Shown here piece after piece: positions 51,315 to 64,000 of a stretch of DNA of 64,000 bases. The notes under the pieces are model-generated. The model was not told where the DNA came from. It saw only the letters and a list, made by a program, of their open reading frames with translations, and did no database searches. Source of the DNA: Cornus controversa (taxonomy: Eukaryota > Streptophyta > Magnoliopsida > Cornales > Cornaceae); NCBI GenBank assembly GCA_026545225.1, contig CM048847.1, forward strand, positions 2,294,001-2,358,000, given 5' to 3'. A program made the position numbers and the translations under genes. Each line of letters begins with the position of its first letter. Within the stretch, counting starts at the first letter, position 1.

Positions 51315-54300
51315 TCGATAGCTTGGGAATTGTTTCTTTTACTTTTCCAGGTGGTTGAAGTTGGCATAGAGCACCATACGGTTGTGATCATGCATGAGTG
51401 CAGCATGGAATTACTCTTTTCGATTCAAGACGTCCTGATGGTTGAATTTGGCATAAAGCAACGTATAATTCTAGGTATGGCAGGATTTCATGTGGATTGG
51501 GACTTTTCGAATCAGGACAAGTCAAACGAAACAAGTTCAAAGCCGTTGTTGTAATTCTCTATTCTTCTGGAAATCCAGATGGTCAATTCTAGCACAAAGC
51601 GCCATACGGTTGTCGTCATGCCTGATTATTGCAAGCAATTGTTCTTTCGACTCAGAACAACTCAAACAAACATGGATGAAGATCGGATCGACATGCTCAT
51701 CGTTTCTTTGGGACGCTTTGATGGTTTCATTTAGAAAAAAGTAGCGTACGATTAGTATTATGGCACGACTTCTCTTGGAATGCGATTTTTGAATCAAAAC
51801 AACTCAAATGAAACAAGTTTAAAATGGTCGGTAGCTTGCTAATTGTTTCCTTTAGATGTCCAAACGGTCGAATTTGGAACGAAGCACCATACGGTTGTGA
51901 TGAAGATCGGATTGACATGTTCGTCACTTCTTTTGGATGCTTTGATGGTCTGATTTAGAAAAAAGAAACTTACGATTCTGATTATGGCATGACTTCTCAA
52001 GGAATGGGTTTTTGAATCAGAACAACTCAAACTAAACTTGTTTAAAATCATCGATAGCTTGGGAATTGTTTCTTTTACTTTTCCAGATGGTTGAAGTTGG
52101 CATAGAGCACCATACGGTTGTGATCATTCATGGGTGCAGCATGGAATTACTCTTTTCGATTCAGCACTTCCTGACGGTTGAATTTGGCATAAAGCAACGT
52201 ATAATTCTAGGTATTGCACGATTTTACGTGGATTGGGACTTTTCGAATCAGGACAAGTCAAACGAAACAAGTTCGAAACCGTTCTTGTCATTCTCTATTC
52301 TTCTGGCCATCCTGATGGTCAATTCTAGCACAAAGCGCCATACGGTTGTCGTCATGCCTGATTATTGCAAGCAATTGTTCTTTCGACTCAGAACAACTCA
52401 AACAAACACGGATGAAGATCGGATTGACATGCTCGTCATTTCTTTGGGACGCTTTGATGGTTTCATTTAGAAAAAAGCAGTGTACGATTAGTATTATGGC
52501 ACGACTTCTCTTGCAATGCGGTTTTCAAATCAAAACAACTCAAATGAAACAAGTTTAAAATGGTTGGTAGCTTGCTAATTGTTTCCTTTAGATGTCCAAA
52601 CGGTCGAACTTGGAACAAAGCACCATACGGTTGTGATGAAGATCGGATTGACATGTTCGTCACTTCTTTTGGATGCTTTGATGGTCTAATTTGGAAAAAA
52701 GAAACTTACGATTCTGATTATGGCACGACTTCTCAAGGAATGGGTTTTTGAATCAGAACAACTCAAACTAAACTTGTTTAAAATCCTCGATAGCTTGGGA
52801 ATTGTTTCTTTTACTTTTCCAGATGGTTGAAGTTGGCATAGAGCGCCATACAGTTGTGATCATTCATGAGTGCAGCAAGGAATTACTATTTTTGATTCAG
52901 GACGTCCTGATGGTTGAATTTGGCATAAAGCAATGTATAATTCTAAGTATGGCACGATTTCACGTGGATTGGACTTTTCGAATCATGACAAGTCAAACGA
53001 AACACGTTCGAAACCGTTCTTGTCATTCTCTATTCTTCTGGATATCCAGATGGTCAATTCTAGCACAAAGCGCCATACGATTGTCGTCATGCTTGATTAT
53101 TGCAAGCAATTATTCTTTCGACTCAGAACAACTCAAACAAACACGGATGAAGATCGGATTGACATGCTCGTCGTTTCTTTGGGATGCTTTGATGGTTTCA
53201 TTTAGAAAAAAGCAGCGTACGATTAGTATTATGGCACGACTTATCTTGGAATGCAGTTTTCAAATCAAAACAACTCAAATGAAACAAGTTTAAAATGGTT
53301 GGTAGCTTGCTAATTGTTTCCTTTAGATGTCCAAACGGTCGAACTTGGGACAAAGCACCATACGGTTGTGATGAAGATCGGATTGACATGTTCATCACTT
53401 CTTTTGGATGCTTTGATGGCCTAATTTGGAAAAAAGAAACTTACGATTCTGATTATGGCACGACTTCTCAAGGAATGAGTTTTTGAATCAGAATAACTCA
53501 AACTAAACTTGTTTAAAATCATCGATAGCTTGGGAATTGTTTCTTTTACTTTTCCAGGTGGTTGAAGTTGGCATAGAGCACCATACGGTTGTGATCATGC
53601 ATGAGTGCAGCATGGAATTACTCTTTTCGATTCAAGACGTCCTGATGGTTGAATTTGGCATAAAGCAACGTATAATTCTAGGTATGGCAGGATTTCATGT
53701 GGATTGGGACTTTTCGAATCAGGATAAGTCAAACGAAACAAGTTCAAAGCCGTTGTTGTAATTCTCTATTCTTCTGGAAATCCAGATGGTCAATTCTAGC
53801 ACAAAGCGCCATACGGTTGTCGTCATGCCTGATTATTGCAAGCAATTGTTCTTTCGACTCAGAACAACTCAAACAAACATGGATGAAGATCGGATCGACA
53901 TGCCCATCGTTTCTTTGGGACGCTTTGATGGTTTCATTTAGAAAAAAGTAGCGTACGATTAGTATTATGGCACGACTTCTCTTGGAATGCGATTTTTGAA
54001 TCAAAACAACTCAAATGAAACAAGTTTAAAATGGTCGGTAGCTTGCTACTTGTTTCCTTTAGATGTCCAAACGGTCGAATTTGGAACGAAGCACCATACG
54101 GTTGTGATGAAGATCGGATTGACATGTTCGTCACTTCTTTTGGATGCTTTGATGGTCTGATTTAGAAAAAAGAAACTTACGATTCTGATTATGGCATGAC
54201 TTCTCAAGGAATGGGTTTTTGAATCAGAACAACTCAAACTAAACATGTTTAAAATCATCGATAGCTTGGGAATTGTTTCTTTTACTTTTCCAGATGGTTG

Positions 54301-57300
54301 AAGTTGGCATAGAGCACCATACGGTTGTGATCATTCATGGGTGCAGCATGGAATTACTCTTTTCGATTCAGGACTTCCTGACGGTTGAATTTGGCATAAA
54401 GCAACGTATAATTCTAGGTATTGCACGATTTTACGTGGATTGGGACTTTTCGAATCAGGACAAGTCAAACGAAACAAGTTCGAAACCGTTCTTGTCATTC
54501 TCTATTCTTCTGGCCATCCTGATGGTCAATTCTAGCACAAAGCGCCATACGGTTGTCGTCATGCCTGATTATTGCAAGCAATTGTTCTTTCGACTCAGAA
54601 CAACTCAAACAAACACGGATGAAGATCGGATTGACATGCTCGTCATTTCTCTGGGACGCTTTGATGGTTTCATTTAGAAAAAAGCAGTGTACGATTAGTA
54701 TTATGGCACGACTTCTCTTGCAATGCGGTTTTCAAATCAAAACAACTCAAATGAAACAAGTTTAAAATGGTTGGTAGCTTGCTAATTGTTTCCTTTAGAT
54801 GTCCAAACGGTCGAACTTGGAACAAAGCACCATACGGTTGTGATGAAGATCGGATTGACATGTTCGTCACTTCTTTTGGATGCTTTGATGGTCTAATTTG
54901 GAAAAAAGAAACTTACGATTCTGATTATGGCACGACTTCTCAAGGAATGGGTTTTTGAATCAGAACAACTCAAACTAAACTTGTTTAAAATCCTCGATAG
55001 CTTGGGAATTGTTTCTTTTACTTTTCCAGATGGTTGAAGTTGGCATAGAGCGCCATACAGTTGTGATCATTCATGAGTGCAGCAAGGAATTACTATTTTT
55101 GGTTCAGGACGTCCTGATGGTTGAATTTGGCATAAAGCAATGTCTAATTCTAAGTATGGCACGATTTCACGTGGATTGGACTTTTCGAATCATGACAAGT
55201 CAAACGAAACACGTTCGAAACCGTTCTTGTCATTCTCTATTCTTCTGGATATCCAGATGGTCAATTCTAGCACAAAGCGCCATACGATTGTCGTCATGCT
55301 TGATTATTGCAAGCAATTATTCTTTCGACTCAGAACAACTCAAACAAACACGGATGAAGATCGGATTGACATGCTCGTCGTTTCTTTGGGATGCTTTGAT
55401 GGTTTCATTTAGAAAAAAGCAGCGTACGATTAGTATTATGGCACGACTTATCTTGGAATGCAGTTTTCAAATCAAAACAACTCAAATGAAACAAGTTTAA
55501 AATGGTTGGTAGCTTGCTAATTGTTTCCTTTAGATGTCCAAACGGTCGAACTTGGGACAAAGCACCATACGGTTGTGATGAAGATCGGATTGACATGTTC
55601 GTCACTTCTTTTGGATGCTTTGATGGTCTAATTTGGAAAAAAGAAACTTACGATTCTGATTATGGCACGACTTCTCAAGGAATGGGTTTTTGAATCAGAA
55701 TAACTCAAACTAAACTTGTTTAAAATCATCGATAGCTTGGGAATTGTTTCTTTTACTTTTCCAGGTGGTTGAAGTTGGCATAGAGCACCATACGGTTGTG
55801 ATCATGCATGAGTGCAGCATGGAATTACTCTTTTCGATTCAAGACGTCCTGATGGTTGAATTTGGCATAAAGCAACGTATAATTCTAGGTATGGCAGGAT
55901 TTCATGTGGATTGGGACTTTTCGAATCAGGATAAGTCAAACGAAACAAGTTCAAAGCCGTTGTTGTAATTCTCTATTCTTCTGGAAATCCAGATGGTCAA
56001 TTCTAGCACAAAGCGCCATACGGTTGTCGTCATGCCTGATTATTGCAAGCAATTGTTCTTTCGACTCAGAACAACTCAAACAAACATGGATGAAGATCGG
56101 ATCGACATGCTCATCGTTTCTTTGGGACGCTTTGATGGTTTCATTTAGAAAAAAGTAGCGTACGATTAGTATTATGGCACGACTTCTCTTGGAATGCGAT
56201 TTTTGAATCAAAACAACTCAAATGAAACAAGTTTAAAATGGTCGGTAGCTTGCTACTTGTTTCCTTTAGATGTCCAAACGGTCGAATTTGGAACGAAGCA
56301 CCATACGGTTGTGATGAAGATCGGATTGACATGTTCGTCACTTCTTTTGGATGCTTTGATGGTCTGATTTAGAAAAAAGAAACTTACGATTCTGATTATG
56401 GCATGACTTCTCAAGGAATGGGTTTTTGAATCAGAACAACTCAAACTAAACTTGTTTAAAATCATCGATAGCTTGGGAATTGTTTCTTTTACTTTTCCAG
56501 ATGGTTGAAGTTGGCATAGAGCACCATACGGTTGTGATCATTCATGGGTGCAGCATGGAATTACTCTTTTCGATTCAGGACTTCCTGACGGTTGAATTTG
56601 GCATAAAGCAACGTATAATTCTAGGTATTGCACGATTTTACGTGGATTGGGACTTTTCGAATCAGGACAAGTCAAACGAAACAAGTTCGAAACCGTTCTT
56701 GTCATTCTCTATTCTTCTGGCCATCCTGATGGTCAATTCTAGCACAAAGCGCCATACGGTTGTCGTCATGCCTGATTATTGCAAGCAATTGTTCTTTCGA
56801 CTCAGAACAACTCAAACAAACACGGATGAAGATCGGATTGACATGCTCATCATTTCTTTGGGACGCTTTGATGGTTTCATTTAGAAAAAAGCAGTGTACG
56901 ATTAGTATTATGGCACGACTTCTCTTGCAATGCGGTTTTCAAATCAAAACAACTCAAATGAAACAAGTTTAAAATGGTTGGTAGCTTGCTAATTGTTTCC
57001 TTTAGATGTCCAAACGGTCGAACTTGGAACAAAGCACCATACGGTTGTGATGAAGATCGGATTGACATGTTCGTCACTTCTTTTGGATGCTTTGATGGTC
57101 TAATTTGGAAAAAAGAAACTTACGATTCTGATTATGGCACGACTTCTCAAGGAATGGGTTTTTGAATCAGAACAACTCAAACTAAACTTGTTTAAAATCC
57201 TCGATAGCTTGGGAATTGTTTCTTTTACTTTTCCAGATGGTTGAAGTTGGCATAGAGCGCCATACAGTTGTGATCATTCATGAGTGCAGCAAGGAATTAC

Positions 57301-60300
57301 TATTTTTGATTCAGGACGTCCTGATGGTTGAATTTGGCATAAAGCAATGTATAATTCTAAGTATGGCACGATTTCACGTGGATTGGACTTTTCGAATCAT
57401 GACAAGTCAAACGAAACACGTTCGAAATCGTTCTTGTCATTCTCTATTCTTCTGGATATCCAGATGGTCAATTCTAGCACAAAGCGCCATACGATTGTCG
57501 TCATGCTTAATTATTGCAAGCAATTGTTCTTTCGACTCAGAACAACTCAAACAAACACGGATGAAGATCGGATTGACATGCTCGTCGTTTCTTTGGGATG
57601 CTTTGATGGTTTCATTTAGAAAAAAGCAGCGTACGATTAGTATTATGGCACGACTTATCTTGGAATGCAGTTTTCAAATCAAAACAACTCAAATGAAACA
57701 AGTTTAAAATGGTTGGTAGCTTGCTAATTGTTTCCTTTAGATGTCCAAACGGTCGAACTTGGGACAAAGCACCATACGGTTGTGATGAAGATCGGATTGA
57801 CATGTTCGTCACTTCTTTTGGATGCTTTGATGGTCTAATTTGGAAAAAAGAAACTTACGATTCTGATTATGGCACGACTTCTCAAGGAATGGGTTTTTGA
57901 ATCAGAATAACTCAAACTAAACTTGTTTAAAATCATCGATAGCTTGGGAATTGTTTCTTTTACTTTTCCAGGTGGTTGAAGTTGGCATAGAGCACCATAC
58001 GGTTGTGATCATGCATGAGTGCAGCATGGAATTACTCTTTTCGATTCAAGACGTCCTGATGGTTGAATTTGGCATAAAGCAACGTATAATTCTAGGTATG
58101 GCACGATTTCATGTGGATTGGGACTTTTCGAATCAGGATAAGTCAAACGAAACAAGTTCAAAGCCGTTGTTGTAATTCTCTATTCTTCTGGAAATCCAGA
58201 TGGTCAATTCTAGCACAAAGCGCCATACGGTTGTCGTCATGCCTGATTATTGCAAGCAATTGTTCTTTCGACTCAGAACAACTCAAACAAACATGGATGA
58301 AGATCGGATCGACATGCTCATCGTTTCTTTGGGACGCTTTGATGGTTTCATTTAGAAAAAAGTAGCGTACGATTAGTATTATGGCACGACTTCTCTTGGA
58401 ATGCGATTTTTGAATCAAAACAACTCAAATGAAACAAGTTTAAAATGGTCGGTAGCTTGCTACTTGTTTCCTTTAGATGTCCAAACGGTCGAATTTGGAA
58501 CGAAGCACCATACGGTTGTGATGAAGATCGGATTGACATGTTCGTCACTTCTTTTGGATGCTTTGATGGTCTGATTTAGAAAAAAGAAACTTACGATTCT
58601 GATTATGGCATGACTTCTCAAGGAATGGGTTTTTGAATCAGAACAACTCAAACTAAACTTGTTTAAAATCATCGATAGCTTGGGAATTGTTTCTTTTACT
58701 TTTCCAGATGGTTGAAGTTGGCATAGAGCACCATACGGTTGTGATCATTCATGGGTGCAGCATGGAATTACTCTTTTCGATTCAGGACTTCCTGACGGTT
58801 GAATTTGGCATAAAGCAACGTATAATTCTAGGTATTGCACGATTTTACGTGGATTGGGACTTTTCGAATCAGGACAAGTCAAACGAAACAAGTTCGAAAC
58901 CGTTCTTGTCATTCTCTATTCTTCTGGCCATCCTGATGGTCAATTCTAGCACAAAGCGCCATACGGTTGTCGTCATGCCTGATTATTGCAAGCAATTGTT
59001 CTTTCGACTCAGAACAACTCAAACAAACACGGATGAAGATCGGATTGACATGCTCGTCATTTCTCTGGGACGCTTTGATGGTTTCATTTAGAAAAAAGCA
59101 GTGTACGATTAGTATTATGGCACGACTTCTCTTGCAATGCGGTTTTCAAATCAAAACAACTCAAATGAAACAAGTTTAAAATGGTTGGTAGCTTGCTAAT
59201 TGTTTCCTTTAGATGTCCAAACGGTCGAACTTGGAACAAAGCACCATACGGTTGTGATGAAGATCGGATTGACATGTTCGTCACTTCTTTTGGATGCTTT
59301 GATGGTCTAATTTGGAAAAAAGAAACTTACGATTCTGATTATGGCACGACTTCTCAAGGAATGGGTTTTTGAATCAGAACAACTCAAACTAAACTTGTTT
59401 AAAATCCTCGATAGCTTGGGAATTGTTTCTTTTACTTTTCCAGATGGTTGAAGTTGGCATAGAGCGCCATACAGTTGTGATCATTCATGAGTGCAGCAAG
59501 GAATTACTATTTTTGGTTCAGGACGTCCTGATGGTTGAATTTGGCATAAAGCAATGTATAATTCTAAGTATGGCACGATTTCACGTGGATTGGACTTTTC
59601 GAATCATGACAAGTCAAACGAAACACGTTCGAAACCGTTCTTGTCATTCTCTATTCTTCTAGATATCCAGATGGTCAATTCTAGCACAAAGCGCCATACG
59701 ATTGTCGTCATGCTTGATTATTGCAAGCAATTATTCTTTCGACTCAGAACAACTCAAACAAACACGGATGAAGATCGGATTGACATGCTCGTCGTTTCTT
59801 TGGGATGCTTTGATGGTTTCATTTAGAAAAAAGCAGCGTACGATTAGTATTATGGCACGACTTATCTTGGAATGAAGTTTTCAAATCAAAACAACTCAAA
59901 TGAAACAAGTTTAAAATGGTTGGTAGCTTGCTAATTGTTTCCTTTAGATGTCCAAACGGTCGAACTTGGGACAAAGCACCATACGGTTGTGATGAAGATC
60001 GGATTGACATGTTCGTCACTTCTTTTGGATGCTTTGATGGTCTAATTTGGAAAAAAGAAACTTACGATTCTGATTATGGCACGACTTCTCAAGGAATGGG
60101 TTTTTGAATCAGAATAACTCAAACTAAACTTGTTTAAAATCATCGATAGCTTGGGAATTGTTTCTTTTACTTTTCCAGGTGGTTGAAGTTGGCATAGAGC
60201 ACCATACGGTTGTGATCATGCATGAGTGCAGCATGGAATTACTCTTTTCGATTCAAGACGTCCTGATGGTTGAATTTGGCATAAAGCAACGTATAATTCT

Positions 60301-62349
60301 AGGTATGGCAGGATTTCATGTGGATTGGGACTTTTCGAATCAGGATAAGTCAAACGAAACAAGTTCAAAGCCGTTGTTGTAATTCTCTATTCTTCTGGAA
60401 ATCCAGATGGTCAATTCTAGCACAAAGCGCCATACGGTTGTCGTCATGCCTGATTATTGCAAGCAATTGTTCTTTCGACTCAGAACAACTCAAACAAACA
60501 TGGATGAAGATCGGATCGACATGCTCATCGTTTCTTTGGGACGCTTTGATGGTTTCATTTAGAAAAAAGTAGCGTACGATTAGTATGATGGCACGACTTC
60601 TCTTGGAATGCGATTTTTGAATCAAAACAACTCAAATGAAACAAGTTTAAAATGGTCGGTAGCTTGCTACTTGTTTCCTTTAGATGTCCAAACGGTCGAA
60701 TTTGGAACGAAGCACCATACGGTTGTGATGAAGATCGGATTGACATGTTCGTCACTTCTTTTGGATGCTTTGATGGTCTGATTTAGAAAAAAGAAACTTA
60801 CGATTCTGATTATGGCATGACTTCTCAAGGAATGGGTTTTTGAATCAGAACAACTCAAACTAAACTTGTTTAAAATCATCGATAGCTTGGGAATTGTTTC
60901 TTTTACTTTTCCAGATGGTTGAAGTTGGCATAGAGCACCATACGGTTGTGATCATTCATGGGTGCAGCATGGAATTACTCTTTTCGATTCAGGACTTCCT
61001 GACGGTTGAATTTGGCATAAAGCAACGTATAATTCTAGGTATTGCACGATTTTACGTGGATTGGGACTTTTCGAATCAGGACAAGTCAAACGAAACAAGT
61101 TCGAAACCGTTCTTGTCATTCTCTATTCTTTTGGCCATCCTGATGGTCAATTCTAGCACAAAGCGCCATACGGTTGTCGTCATGCCTGATTATTGCAAGC
61201 AATTGTTCTTTCGACTCAGAACAACTCAAACAAACACGGATGAAGATCGGATTGACATGCTCATCATTTCTTTGGGACGCTTTGATGGTTTCATTTAGAA
61301 AAAAGCAGTGTACGATTAGTATTATGGCACGACTTCTCTTGCAATGCGGTTTTCAAATCAAAACAACTCAAATGAAACAAGTTTAAAATGGTTGGTAGCT
61401 TGCTAATTGTTTCCTTTAGATGTCCAAACGGTCGAACTTGGAACAAAGCACCATACGGTTGTGATGAAGATCGGATTGACATGTTCGTCACTTCTTTTGG
61501 ATGCTTTGATGGTCTAATTTGGAAAAAAGAAACTTACGATTCTGATTATGGCACGACTTCTCAAGGAATGGGTTTTTGAATCAGAACAACTCAAACTAAA
61601 CTTGTTTAAAATCCTCGATAGCTTGGGAATTGTTTCTTTTACTTTTCCAGATGGTTGAAGTTGGCATAGAGCGCCATACAGTTGTGATCATTCATGAGTG
61701 CAGCAAGGAATTACTATTTTTGATTCAGGACGTCCTGATGGTTGAATTTGGCATAAAGCAATGTATAATTCTAAGTATGGCACGATTTCACGTGGATTGG
61801 ACTTTTCGAATCATGACAAGTCAAACGAAACACGTTCGAAATCGTTCTTGTCATTCTCTATTCTTCTGGATATCCAGATGGTCAATTCTAGCACAAAGCG
61901 CCATACGATTGTCGTCATGCTTAATTATTGCAAGCAATTGTTCTTTCGACTCAGAACAACTCAAACAAACACGGATGAAGATCGGATTGACATGCTCGTC
62001 GTTTCTTTGGGATGCTTTGATGGTTTCATTTAGAAAAAAGCAGCGTACGATTAGTATTATGGCACGACTTATCTTGGAATGCAGTTTTCAAATCAAAACA
62101 ACTCAAATGAAACAAGTTTAAAATGGTTGGTAGCTTGCTAATTGTTTCCTTTAGATGTCCAAACGGTCGAACTTGGGACAAAGCACCATACGGTTGTGAT
62201 GAAGATCGGATTGACATGTTCGTCACTTCTTTTGGATGCTTTGATGGTCTAATTTGGAAAAAAGAAACTTACGATTCTGATTATGGCACGACTTCTCAAG
62301 GAATGGGTTTTTGAATCAGAATAACTCAAACTAAACTTGTTTAAAATCA
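51315..62349. repeat. 3-unit higher-order repeat, five copies (2207 bp each)
   Basis: Fifteen units alternate strictly in three types. Type a (CCAGGTGGTTG, ATCATGCATGAGTGCAGC, CTCATCGTTTC) starts at 51315, 53522, 55729, 57936 and 60143. Type b (CAGSACTTCCTGACGG, TCTGGCCATCCTGATGG or close, GCAGTGTACG) starts at 52051, 54258, 56465, 58672 and 60879. Type c (GAGCGCCATACAG, CACGTTCGAAA, CTTGGGACAAAGC) starts at 52787, 54994, 57201, 59408 and 61615. The spacing is 2207 bp. This is the most regular sector of the window and probably the most recently homogenised. Confidence 0.9.
54258..62349. repeat. Nested 4414-bp repeat: paired trimers
   Basis: Within the trimer array, alternate copies share private variants. 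TTTCTCTGGGACG occurs near 54649 and 59063, TTTTTGGTTCAGG near 55098 and 59512, CTCATCATTTC near 56847 and 61261, GCTTAATTATTGC near 57505 and 61919, and GTATGGCACGATTTCATG near 58097 and 62511, each pair 4414 bp apart. The trimer is therefore organised into a six-unit block from 54258 to 58671, followed by a second copy from 58672 that ends in the chimeric unit at 62350. This dates a six-unit duplication after the trimer array had formed. Confidence 0.82.
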
Positions 62350-63085
62350 TCGATAGCTTGGGAATTGTTTCTTTTACTTTTCCAGGTGGTTGAAGTTGGC
62401 ATAGAGCACCATACGGTTGTGATCATGCATGAGTGCAGCATGGAATTACTCTTTTCGATTCAAGACGTCCTGATGGTTGAATTTGGCATAAAGCAACGTA
62501 TAATTCTAGGTATGGCACGATTTCATGTGGATTGGGACTTTTCGAATCAGGATAAGTCAAACGAAACAAGTTCAAAGCCGTTGTTGTAATTCTCTATTCT
62601 TCTGGAAATCCAGATGGTCAATTCTAGCACAAAGCGCCATACGGTTGTCGTCATGCCTGATTATTGCAAGCAATTGTTCTTTCGACTCAGAACAACTCAA
62701 ACAAACACGGATGAAGATCGGATTGACATGCTCGTCATTTCTTTGGGACGCTTTGATGGTTTCATTTAGAAAAAAGCAGTGTACGATTAGTATTATGGCA
62801 CGACTTCTCTTGCAATGCGGTTTTCAAATCAAAACAACTCAAATGAAACAAGTTTAAAATGGTTGGTAGCTTGCTAATTGTTTCCTTTAGATGTCCAAAC
62901 GGTCGAACTTGGAACAAAGCACCATACGGTTGTGATGAAGATCGGATTGACATGTTCGTCACTTCTTTTGGATGCTTTGATGGTCTAATTTGGAAAAAAG
63001 AAACTTACGATTCTGATTATGGCACGACTTCTCAAGGAATGGGTTTTTGAATCAGAATAACTCAAACTAAACTTGTTTAAAATCA
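62350..63085. repeat. Three-way chimeric satellite unit
   Basis: This unit starts as trimer type a (CCAGGTGGTTG, TTCTGGAAATCC near 62600). It becomes type b between about 62609 and 62707 (AACACGGATG, GCTCGTCATTTC, GCAGTGTACG, CTTGCAATGCGG, CTTGGAACAAAGC). It ends as type c after about 62913, with GAATCAGAATAACTC and AAATCATCG. A type a unit follows at 63086, so one unit stands where three are expected. The exchange removed two units' worth of sequence while keeping the register. Confidence 0.82.
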
Positions 63086-64000
63086 TCGATAGCTTGGGAA
63101 TTGTTTCTTTTACTTTTCCAGGTGGTTGAAGTTGGCATAGAGCACCATACGGTTGTGATCATGCATGAGTGCAGCATGGAATTACTCTTTTCGATTCAAG
63201 ACGTCCTGATGGTTGAATTTGGCATAAAGTAACGTATAATTCTAGGTATGGCACGATTTCATGTGGATTGGGACTTTTCGAATCAGGATAAGTCAAACGA
63301 AACAAGTTCAAAGCCGTTGTTGTAATTCTCTATTCTTCTGGAAATCCAGATGGTCAATTCTAGCACAAAGCGCCATACGGTTGTCGTCATGCCTGATTAT
63401 TGCAAGCAATTGTTCTTTCGACTCAGAACAACTCAAACAAACATGGATGAAGATCGGATCGACATGCTCATCGTTTCTTTGGGACGCTTTGATGGTTTCA
63501 TTTAGAAAAAAGTAGCGTACGATTAGTATTATGGCACGACTTCTCTTGGAATGCGATTTTTGAATCAAAACAACTCAAATGAAACAAGTTTAAAATGGTC
63601 GGTAGCTTGCTAATTGTTTCCTTTAGATGTCCAAACGGTCGAATTTGGAACGAAGCACCATACGGTTGTGATGAAGATCGGATTGACATGTTCGTCACTT
63701 CTTTTGGATGCTTTGATGGTCTGATTTAGAAAAAAGAAACTTACGATTCTGATTATGGCATGACTTCTCAAGGAATGGGTTTTTGAATCAGAACAACTCA
63801 AACTAAACTTGTTTAAAATCATCGATAGCTTGGGAATTGTTTCTTTTACTTTTCCAGATGGTTGAAGTTGGCATAGAGCACCATACGGTTGTGATCATTC
63901 ATGGGTGCAGCATGGAATTACTCTTTTCGATTCAGGACTTCCTGACGGTTGAATTTGGCATAAAGCAACGTATAATTCTAGGTATTGCACAATTTTACGT
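63086..64000. repeat. Resumed trimer order after the chimera (types a and partial b)
   Basis: A full type a unit at 63086 and the first 179 bp of a type b unit at 63822 resume the trimer order. The type a unit has its own variants, such as AAAGTAACGTATAATTC near 63226, and retains TGCTAATTG near 63608, where the trimer copies from 53522 onward have TGCTACTTG. In that respect it resembles the first trimer copy. The array continues beyond the window. Confidence 0.8.

Larger units (their letters stand above)
30957..64000. repeat. Satellite array, right arm, 735-736 bp period
   Basis: Starts with the remainder of the unit split by the transposon, then 44 complete units (first start 31445, last 63086) and the beginning of another at 63822 that leaves the window. 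The average period is 735.8 bp, the orientation is unchanged, and there is no other insertion. It is the same family as the left arm, but with different higher-order organisation in successive sectors (31.7-41.4, 40-47.6, 47.6-51.3 and 51.3-62.3 kb). Confidence 0.97.

Noticed and set aside
1-64000. CRISPR-like or bacterial tandem array
   Set aside because: The repeats are 736 bp, directly abutting and without unique spacers. Spliced plant-type transposase genes exclude a prokaryotic source.
1-64000. Ribosomal DNA or 5S gene array
   Set aside because: The period could fit a 5S-type array, but no rRNA sequence, internal promoter box or T-run terminator is recognisable in the unit.
1-64000. LTR retroelement or virus-derived insert in the satellite
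   Set aside because: No long terminal repeats, primer-binding site or polymerase-like frame was seen. The only break in the array is the CACTA element.

Overview
This window looks like nuclear DNA from a flowering plant, probably a eudicot, although the species cannot be named from sequence alone. About 52 kb of the 64 kb is one satellite DNA family with a period of 735-736 bp. The remaining 11.6 kb is a single CACTA (En/Spm superfamily) DNA transposon inserted into that satellite. The plant assignment rests on the CACTA ends, a TNP2/TNPD-type transposase with its plant-typical domain set, a Ptta/En/Spm-type second protein, short GT-AG introns and AT-rich non-coding DNA. No other host gene, tRNA, rRNA or LTR retroelement was found. 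A gene-free satellite tract of this length suggests a centromere, pericentromere or heterochromatic knob; that is an inference.

Layout. Positions 1-19377 hold satellite: 26 complete units plus the first 247 bp of a 27th. Positions 19378-30953 hold the CACTA element, flanked by the target duplication TAT (19375-19377 and 30954-30956). From 30954 the interrupted 27th unit resumes exactly where it stopped, followed by 44 complete units (31445-63821) and a partial unit running off the window. Removing the element and one TAT restores a normal 735-bp spacing.

Satellite. Each unit is a composite of three related blocks of about 230, 283 and 223 bp, each ending in a conserved box of the form ACAACTCAAA..AAAC..GTTTAAA. 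Units differ by shared variants, which reveal several higher-order repeats (HORs). There is a 2943-bp (4-unit) offset at about 4.1-9.4 kb, a 4415-bp (6-unit) repeat at about 8.5-19.1 kb, a 5889-bp (8-unit) offset at about 31.7-41.4 kb, a 4414-bp (6-unit) offset at about 40-47.6 kb, and a 2207-bp (3-unit) repeat at 51.3-62.3 kb. The 3-unit repeat is itself organised into a nested 4414-bp repeat. Chimeric units at 31445-32181, 43958-44693 and 62350-63085 look like unequal exchange or gene-conversion joints.

Transposon. Both element genes lie on the minus strand, so the element's own 5' end is at 30953. The first gene (27714 to 24004, four exons) encodes a predicted 1135-aa TNPD/TNP2-type transposase. 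The second (23680 to 20139, six exons) encodes a predicted 433-aa TNPA-like protein with a coiled coil. All exon joins keep frame. Arrays of GTCCCAAA/TTTGGGAC motifs near both ends are the expected class of binding sites for the TNPA-like protein, while the TNPD-like protein would cut at the CACTA termini. With both genes open, matching ends and a clean target duplication, the element appears structurally complete and possibly autonomous. The 3 kb between the transposase start and the right end holds leader-like DNA, microsatellites and a possible captured host-gene fragment.
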